Origin: Halisarca cf. caerulea
Taxonomy: Eukaryota; Porifera; Demospongiae; Chondrillida; Halisarcidae
Direction of reading: 5' to 3'
DNA length: 20,000 bases
NCBI GenBank assembly: GCA_963170055.1
Contig: CAUJGJ010000231.1
Span: forward strand, 82,501 to 102,500
Notes under the pieces: generated by a model
What the model saw: the letters and a program-made list of their open reading frames with translations, nothing else
The model's database searches: none
Told to the model about the DNA's origin: nothing
Made by a program: the position numbers and the translations under genes
Shown: positions 10,401 to 20,000 of the stretch, piece by piece
How positions within the stretch are numbered: the first letter of the stretch is position 1
Layout of the letters: every line of letters begins with the position of its first letter

Positions 10401-10929
10401 TTGTCAGATTAGAGATTGACTCTCAGCATACTTTAACTGTTACATGGTTACTGTACTATGTAAGATGGTCAGATTAGAGAGAATGTGGAGTTATAGAAGT
10501 GTCAGTGTACAGAGGTTTCACTGTATATATGCAGTACACGCAGAGCGCTGTATACTGCCTGCCCTCTTTAGTTCTGCACTAGTATTGGCAGTGTTGCTCA
10601 GCTACCATGTACACTTTAACTGTGTAGGGTGTATTATTCGCAGAGCTAGCATTTTATATCGCATGTTTTGTGTTTTTTATATTCACAGCCATTTCAAGAG
10701 CCCAATGTAAATTTCCGTAGGTGTAAACATTTTGCAGATGGCTTCCATAGAATCTACGTAAACCCCAAATTAATATAAAAACACATTAAAATAGAAATGT
10801 ATGCGGTTATGCAGGCATTTTACTTTCCATTTTCTCTTCTCTCAGCATCTCAAGTTCAAACCAGCTCCTAGGGAGTATGACATAAAGACAGAACGCCTCA
10901 TTAGCACTCAAGATGGTGACGACATCTGA
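1322..10929 (+). CDS. PLXDC: Gene A: plexin domain-containing (PLXDC/TEM7-like) transmembrane protein, 5' partial, 14 exons
   Basis: Spliced exons are 1322-1444, 1940-1993, 3082-3146, 3657-3750, 3937-4032, 4956-5043, 6422-6482, 6797-6823, 6919-6952, 7094-7181, 7663-7717, 8618-8683, 10138-10296 and 10846-10929. They join in one frame for 363 residues after an initial split Gly. The first ~143 residues match the conserved PLXDC ectodomain (motifs YTG, QYIAPLQANF, VQW, FQVSLFPSG, VRVGISDAY, VEYH, NPLP). Residues ~144-202 and ~214-275 are two PSI domains with eight cysteines each. A short Thr/Gln-rich stalk follows, then one hydrophobic helix at ~296-319 and a ~44-residue tail. Vertebrate PLXDC proteins are type I surface receptors, reported to bind PEDF and extracellular-matrix partners; that function is not shown here. 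The usual family has one PSI, so the second is unusual. Signal peptide and first exons lie left of the window. Family assignment is firm; PLXDC1 versus PLXDC2 cannot be told. Confidence 0.88.
1445..1939 (+). other. Gene A intron a-b
   Basis: 495-bp intron. It contains no further recognisable exon; its main content is a degenerate MITE at 1691-1855. Confidence 0.7.
1691..1855. mobile_element. Degenerate TA-type MITE in gene A intron a-b
   Basis: The right end reads ...GGATAAACCAGATTCCACTG followed by TA, i.e. an inverted CAGTGGAATCTGGTTTATCC. The left end reads CAATTGAACTGGTTTAG. The ends are alike but the left terminus is mutated and has lost its TA. Confidence 0.45.
1940..1993 (+). CDS. Gene A exon b: VQW segment
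   Basis: Acceptor TTGCAG ends at 1939; donor GTAAGT at 1994. This 54-bp phase 1-1 exon encodes ESRLTVQWSNVLNEDHED. It is the counterpart of the family's 'VVQWDHV' strand. The gene B partner (17596-17649) is also exactly 54 bp. Confidence 0.9.
2550..2904. mobile_element. TA-flanked CAGTGAAACC MITE with internal tandem expansion
   Basis: Begins CAGTGAAACCTCTATTGAAG after TA (2548-2549) and ends GAGGCTTCACTG before TA (2905-2906). It lies in gene A intron b-c. Its body matches the element at 14571-14762 along its length, except that the right portion is present four times here. The CAGT/ACTG ends plus a TA duplication suggest a pogo/Tigger-like Tc1/mariner non-autonomous element; it encodes no transposase. 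Confidence 0.8.
2687..2904. repeat. 54-bp tandem repeat, four copies
   Basis: Units start at 2687, 2741, 2795 and 2849 with CAGGACAGCTTACT and end in GAGGTTTCACTGTA. Copies 1-3 are almost identical; copy 4 is diverged. The period is a multiple of three, so each frame shows a spurious 18-residue repeat. Confidence 0.95.
3082..3146 (+). CDS. Gene A exon c: FQVSLFPSG segment
   Basis: Acceptor TTGCAG ends at 3081; donor GTACGT at 3147. The exon is 65 bp, phase 1 to phase 0, and encodes AGAFNFQVSLFPSGEIQFVY. The equivalent family block reads 'F-T-F-Q-A-x-L-x-x-x-G-R-I-x-F-x-Y'. The gene B partner has the same length and phase. Confidence 0.9.
3313..3491. repeat. (AC)n compound microsatellite
   Basis: Several AC blocks separated by short interruptions (near 3381-3410 and 3428) in gene A intron c-d. 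Confidence 0.97.
3657..3750 (+). CDS. Gene A exon d: VRVGISDAY segment
   Basis: Acceptor CTGTAG ends at 3656; donor GTAAGT at 3751. The exon is 94 bp, phase 0 to phase 1. It encodes a V-P-L-x-I start and the hallmark motif FPVRVGISDAYF, which matches 'HPVKVGLSDAF' in PLXDC proteins. The gene B partner (18551-18644) is also 94 bp. Confidence 0.92.
3937..4032 (+). CDS. Gene A exon e: VEYH...LNPLP segment before the PSI domain
   Basis: Acceptor TTGTAG ends at 3936; donor GTGAGT at 4033. The exon is 96 bp, phase 1-1. It encodes a Tyr-Glu-Tyr-His-like stretch (IVEYHATNLTQYPVGSN) ending in TLNPLP, equivalent to the family's 'YEYHR ... MTPLP' directly before the PSI cysteines. An NLT sequon is visible. 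The gene B partner is also 96 bp. Confidence 0.9.
4033..4955 (+). other. Gene A intron e-f
   Basis: Apart from the AC array at 4392-4535 and its GCATG-rich flank, nothing recognisable is seen. Confidence 0.6.
4392..4535. repeat. (AC)n microsatellite, two blocks
   Basis: AC repeats 4392-4446 and 4461-4534, separated by a GCATGCAAGCACAT interruption. Confidence 0.97.
4956..5043 (+). CDS. Gene A exon f: PSI domain 1, first half
   Basis: Acceptor TTGCAG ends at 4955; donor GTATGC at 5044. The exon is 88 bp, phase 1 to phase 2. It encodes NCIGASTCQECSDLSATTGF and then ECRWCSRLNR. This is the PSI pattern C-x5-C-x2-C-x(n)-F-x-C-x-W-C, carrying five of the eight PSI cysteines. It has the same length and phase as the second PSI exon (7094-7181) and the gene B PSI exon. 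Confidence 0.92.
5418..5593. mobile_element. TA-flanked MITE, ~176 bp, well-preserved ends
   Basis: TA at 5416-5417 and 5594-5595. The left end CGGTGGAACCTGTCTATTG is matched by the inverted right end CAGTGGAACCTGTCTATTG; similarity continues to ~27 bp. It has the same length and right-end motif (CCCAATGG ... ACAGGTTCCACTG) as the elements at 13852 and 16453. It lies in gene A intron f-g. Confidence 0.85.
5712..6301. mobile_element. Broken MITE relic interrupted by TG-repeat segment
   Basis: 5718-5880 resembles the middle of the element at 12426-12631 (shared GGATACAAT, CACCTTAGAA-like, ATTGTAAATGAACC). 6275-6301 resembles that element's right end (GGTTTGTTA ... TTGACT). Between them sits a TG-rich segment bounded by 20-bp direct repeats. 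Confidence 0.5.
5960..6249. repeat. (TG)n array with two identical interruptions
   Basis: About 290 bp of TG repeat. The interruption GCACATGTGTGTGTACTCTG occurs twice (around 6060 and 6172), which shows duplication of a ~112-bp block within the array. Confidence 0.97.
6422..6482 (+). CDS. Gene A exon g: PSI domain 1, second half
   Basis: Acceptor TTCACTAG ends at 6421; donor GTCAGT at 6483. The 61-bp exon completes the split Arg codon and encodes RCSDGIDRNRFEWIQNGCHT. This matches the vertebrate pattern C-S-x-G-x-D-R-x-R-x-x-W-x-x-x-G-C and supplies PSI cysteines six and seven. An open frame continues past the donor into CA repeat, but the match to the family stops here. Confidence 0.87.
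6532..6719. repeat. (CA)n array with repeated ATTTACA interruptions
   Basis: CA array in gene A intron g-h with CATTTACACAC interruptions near 6541, 6607 and 6635, starting ~50 bp after the exon g donor. Confidence 0.96.
6797..6823 (+). CDS. Gene A exon h: 27-bp micro-exon with last cysteine of PSI 1
   Basis: Acceptor TTCTGTAG ends at 6796; donor GTATGC at 6824. The exon encodes ADGEPVNCE in phase 0-0. Its Cys fits the eighth PSI cysteine, which in vertebrate PLXDC follows the 'SGC' motif after a short acidic stretch. The exon is small, so the call depends on frame, splice sites and cysteine spacing together. Confidence 0.72.
6919..6952 (+). CDS. Gene A exon i: linker between the PSI domains (EPLP)
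   Basis: Acceptor ATCTGTAG ends at 6918; donor GTTAGT at 6953. This 34-bp exon encodes TSQTVEPLPNA and ends one base into a codon (phase 1). The 'EPLP' before the next PSI exon copies the 'NPLP' that precedes PSI 1. The exon may therefore derive from the 3' end of a duplicated exon e. A GC donor at 6949 was considered but puts the next exon out of phase. Confidence 0.7.
7094..7181 (+). CDS. Gene A exon j: PSI domain 2, first half
   Basis: The acceptor GCATTAG ends at 7093 and is weak in pyrimidines. The donor is GTGAGA at 7182. The 88-bp exon (phase 1 to 2) encodes NCFEATTCSACVGIG and then VKCRWCPTLSR. It has the same five-cysteine PSI pattern, length and phase as exon f. Confidence 0.88.
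7253..7475. repeat. (TG)n array with higher-order CTGCATG spacing
   Basis: TG blocks of ~45-55 bp separated by TCTGCATG near 7308, 7360 and 7412, with the same motif also starting the array. The result is a ~52-60 bp higher-order repeat in intron j-k. Confidence 0.96.
7663..7717 (+). CDS. Gene A exon k: PSI domain 2, second half
   Basis: Acceptor TTTACTCAG ends at 7662; donor GTGAGT at 7718. It completes the split Arg and encodes RCTFAYEELQSVLDRTCPI, giving PSI cysteines six and seven. The aromatic/charged spacing between them parallels exon g. Confidence 0.82.
7778..7995. mobile_element. Inverted-repeat element, ~218 bp
   Basis: The left arm is TATACC followed by GGAAATATTGGCGACATTTT and TAATTTGGC. 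The inverted right arm is TATACC, GGAAATATTAGC and ATTAAATTTGGC. The left arm carries a ~7-bp insertion after TATACC. It has no coding capacity and lies in gene A intron k-l. The ends differ from the CAGT family, so this is a separate MITE type. Confidence 0.65.
8241..8325. mobile_element. Fragment related to the CAGT MITEs
   Basis: TA then CAGTGGAAACAGTACAATG, followed by phrases GGACACCTC and GTGTCCTGATTACAGAGG typical of the 2550/14571 family. No matching right terminus is seen. Confidence 0.4.
8618..8683 (+). CDS. Gene A exon l: last PSI 2 cysteine and Thr/Gln-rich stalk
   Basis: Acceptor ATGTCAG ends at 8617; donor GTAGGT at 8684. The exon is 66 bp, phase 0-0. It encodes ANTSSLCPTIDTQTPTQQVP and ends TQ. 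The single Cys completes eight in PSI 2. The Thr/Gln/Pro-rich remainder looks like an O-glycosylated juxtamembrane stalk. An NTS sequon is present. Confidence 0.75.
8684..10137 (+). other. Gene A intron l-m (longest gene A intron)
   Basis: 1454 bp. Apart from the element at 9471-9621 I see no exon with PLXDC similarity. The open frames here (for example 9067-9315) lack a family match or a good splice context. Confidence 0.55.
9471..9621. mobile_element. 151-bp MITE with 22-bp near-perfect inverted ends
   Basis: The left arm TAACTTTTCACAGTAGGGCC TC and the inverted right arm TAACTTTTTACAGTAGGGCC TC differ at one base in 22. The outermost TA at both sides fits a TA target duplication. The core is AT-rich without coding potential. 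Confidence 0.8.
10138..10296 (+). CDS. Gene A exon m: transmembrane helix
   Basis: Acceptor TTCTACAG ends at 10137; donor GTATTT at 10297. The 159-bp phase 0-0 exon encodes a Ser/Asn-rich lead and ~24 very hydrophobic residues (core FIIILALIIIVVVVAVVIL). A tyrosine-rich, basic stop-transfer YYGYRRP follows, so the protein is predicted to be type I single-pass with a cytoplasmic C-terminus. A MITE starts 12 bp past the donor. Confidence 0.88.
10309..10523. mobile_element. TA-flanked MITE directly after gene A exon m
   Basis: TA at 10307-10308 and 10524-10525. The left end is CAAGTGAAACCTCTCTAATA (one extra A) and the inverted right end is CAGTGAAACCTCTGTACACTG. The interior has several copies of GATTAG(A/G)AG-type phrases. 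It starts only 12 bp beyond the exon m splice boundary. Confidence 0.75.
10689..10706 (+). CDS. Possible 18-bp micro-exon in gene A tail (low confidence)
   Basis: TTCACAG precedes six codons PFQEPN, followed by GTAAAT. It is in phase 0-0, so it could be included between exons m and n without disturbing the frame. There is no family evidence for it. Confidence 0.2.
10846..10929 (+). CDS. Gene A exon n: cytoplasmic tail and stop
   Basis: Acceptor TTCTCTCAG ends at 10845; stop TGA at 10927-10929. The exon encodes HLKFKPAPREYDIKTERLIS and ends TQDGDDI, a basic then acidic tail. The final D-D-I fits a class III PDZ-ligand pattern, though weakly. I see no canonical AATAAA signal in the next ~300 bp. 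Confidence 0.8.
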   Translation, partial: HLKFKPAPREYDIKTERLISTQDGDDI

Positions 10930-12359
10930 GGAGATGGCTGAGGCCAGGACTATACACAAGTTCTGATCTGTAGATATCCTGTGCTGTGCTGTATGGTTTA
11001 TTATTACAATGATATCTTAAACATTATTAACTCTGAACAAGTGTGCTCTGTACATACTGTTCTCCAAAGAGCCTGTTAATTAACAAACATAATGCATGTT
11101 TTATTGATATGGAATAATTATTGTATAATTATTATACCATTTGTATGCGTGCATGCAAATTGTGTGTATTAGAGTAATTGTTCATTGTATACTCTCTATA
11201 TATTATGTAGTATATAAAAATGCAATACTATATAGCTATAGGGTATTATGTTCTAAATAACTTACAAGGGTGTACAGGAGGTCGGTATCAGAAAATATAG
11301 ACCTGCATACGGTAGACAAGGTACGAAGTGCTGCATGAGGGTATACTAACATACTAACACCAAGGTATAAGTGCTGCATGAGGAGGGGCTAACATATTAT
11401 GTACCAAGGTAGATACATCGTGCTGCAGGAGGAGGGTGCTAATTATCATATATGTACCTCGATATGAAGTGCTACAGGAGGAGGGTGCTAACATATGTAC
11501 CAAGGTACGAAGTGCTGCAGGAGGAGGGTATATACTAACATACCAAGTTACGAAGTGCTGCATGAGGGTGCTAACATATGTACGAAGGTACGATCGCGAG
11601 GTGCTGCATGCATGAGGAGGGTGCTAACATCTTTACCGAGGTACGAAGTGCTGCATGCGGGTGCTAACATATATACGTACCAAATGCAAGGTACGAAGTG
11701 CTGCATGAGTTATGCAAGCATTATGCATACCGAGGTAGCTATAAGCACCCGATATTGATATCGAGGGATCAGGTACTTTATACCATCAAAACTTTATCAA
11801 TTCTGTGACATATTAGCTGGTTGCATTGGTATGGCATAATATATTGACCACCAGTTGCATAACAATTTCCCATGGTTGTGCAATAGTCATATCATCCATC
11901 TATCATTGCTGTACACTCGACTGTGACTGATACGTATACCTTACATGGAAAAAGCATGCATGTGGTGTAAACTTACCACCTGGTACACACAGCATCTCTT
12001 GGACACTGTGTAATACTACATGCCTGCATGATCAGTGACAACTCAAGTGCAAATCTCTAGTGAATACATGAGTGTATATGTGAGTAGGGGAGGGTGAAGG
12101 AGCTGTGGATGGTCAGGAATGTTGGCAACTATGCAAACATGGAGATAGCACAGTATATCAAGTGGCAGTGAAGTAGTACCCATTGCTGTGGAGGTGTAAA
12201 TTTTTGAAGTACATGTCCAGGAATCCGGAGAGAAGCCACACTAGGTAAAGTGCAGTCAACCCAGTTCAGTACACAGTACACAAGAAGAGCTGGAAAGCTG
12301 TATTTGTGATAGGCATGAGGAGATAGACTAACAACAGCGGAAGACTTAGATCTGTGAAA
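10930..12359. other. Intergenic region between gene A and gene B
   Basis: AT-rich 3' flank of gene A, then a minisatellite, then the upstream region of gene B. No convincing TATA box, polyadenylation signal or additional gene was recognised. Open frames over 11354-11758 come from the minisatellite. Confidence 0.6.
11320..11736. repeat. Minisatellite, ~46-bp unit, about nine diverged copies
   Basis: The motif GTACGAAGTGCTGCATGAGG followed by GGTGCTAACATATGTACC recurs with its GTGCT(G/A)CA core near 11328, 11370, 11420, 11468, 11510, 11553, 11600, 11646 and 11696. Spacing is 42-50 bp and copies differ by small indels. Confidence 0.93.
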
Positions 12360-19678
<7,319 letters not shown>

Positions 19679-20000
19679 GTTAGCCATATCAATAATAATG
19701 ACAGTGCTTGTTCATTTTGGCAATGTAATGTGTGTACTGTAACAATTATTGCATTTGTATGTAATTTTATGTTATAATTCACATATATGCATTAACAATG
19801 TATATAATTATACTAATGTATCTTAGTTTCTGGCTAGTGTGTGCTTGTCTACATACATGACATTGTGTGAATGATTCGGCAAACTCACAAAGACCTGTAC
19901 ATACCATAAAGACCTACGTGCACATTTATGCATGTGAAAATATATTTACCAGTATAATGCGCTCTTTACAAAAAATCTTTTATTACTGTATCATTTATGA
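19679..20000 (+). other. Start of gene B intron 10, to window end
   Basis: AT-rich sequence. I found no second-half PSI exon (expected to start with one base completing Arg and then Cys). Confidence 0.6.

Noticed and set aside
11354..11758. Open frames on both strands with repeated 'LPRYEVLHAGA'-type phrases
   Set aside because: They are translations of the 46-bp minisatellite.

Overview
The window is animal (eukaryotic) nuclear DNA carrying two neighbouring, same-strand (+), multi-exon genes. Both encode transmembrane proteins of the plexin domain-containing family (PLXDC/TEM7). Coding sequence is split into exons of 26-225 bp with GT-AG introns. The introns are AT-rich and full of very long TG/CA microsatellites, GCATG-rich low-complexity sequence and short non-autonomous DNA transposons. 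The protein family says metazoan. The style (fairly compact genes, invertebrate-type introns) suggests a marine invertebrate, possibly a sponge, but I cannot settle the taxon from the sequence.

Gene A (1322-10929) enters from the left edge without its 5' exons. Fourteen exons in the window encode the last 363 residues. In order they give the extracellular nidogen-homology-like PLXDC core, two successive eight-cysteine PSI domains, a Thr/Gln-rich stalk, one transmembrane helix and a short cytoplasmic tail ending at a TGA at 10927-10929. The summed exons stay in frame throughout: 1092 nt after the first split codon.

The intergenic region (10930-12359) holds the 3' flank of gene A and a nine-copy minisatellite of about 46 bp.

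Gene B (12360 to beyond the right edge) starts with a signal-peptide exon. It continues through the same extracellular core and the first half of a PSI domain at 19591-19678, then runs off the window. Five exons have exactly the same length and phase as their gene A partners (54, 65, 94, 96, 88 bp) and a sixth differs by one codon (120 against 123). The two genes are therefore tandem paralogues.

The introns hold at least ten copies or relics of TA-flanked, CAGT...ACTG-ended MITEs (pogo/Tigger-like by their ends). They also hold two other inverted-repeat elements with different termini, one hAT-like element, several minisatellites and at least eleven long TG/CA arrays. The many Cys-Val and His-Thr open frames come from those arrays and are not genes. 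I see no prokaryotic system, tRNA, rRNA or CRISPR. The most interesting points are the doubled PSI domain of gene A, a five-fold tandem repeat of a splice donor in gene B, and MITEs sitting on or just after splice donors.
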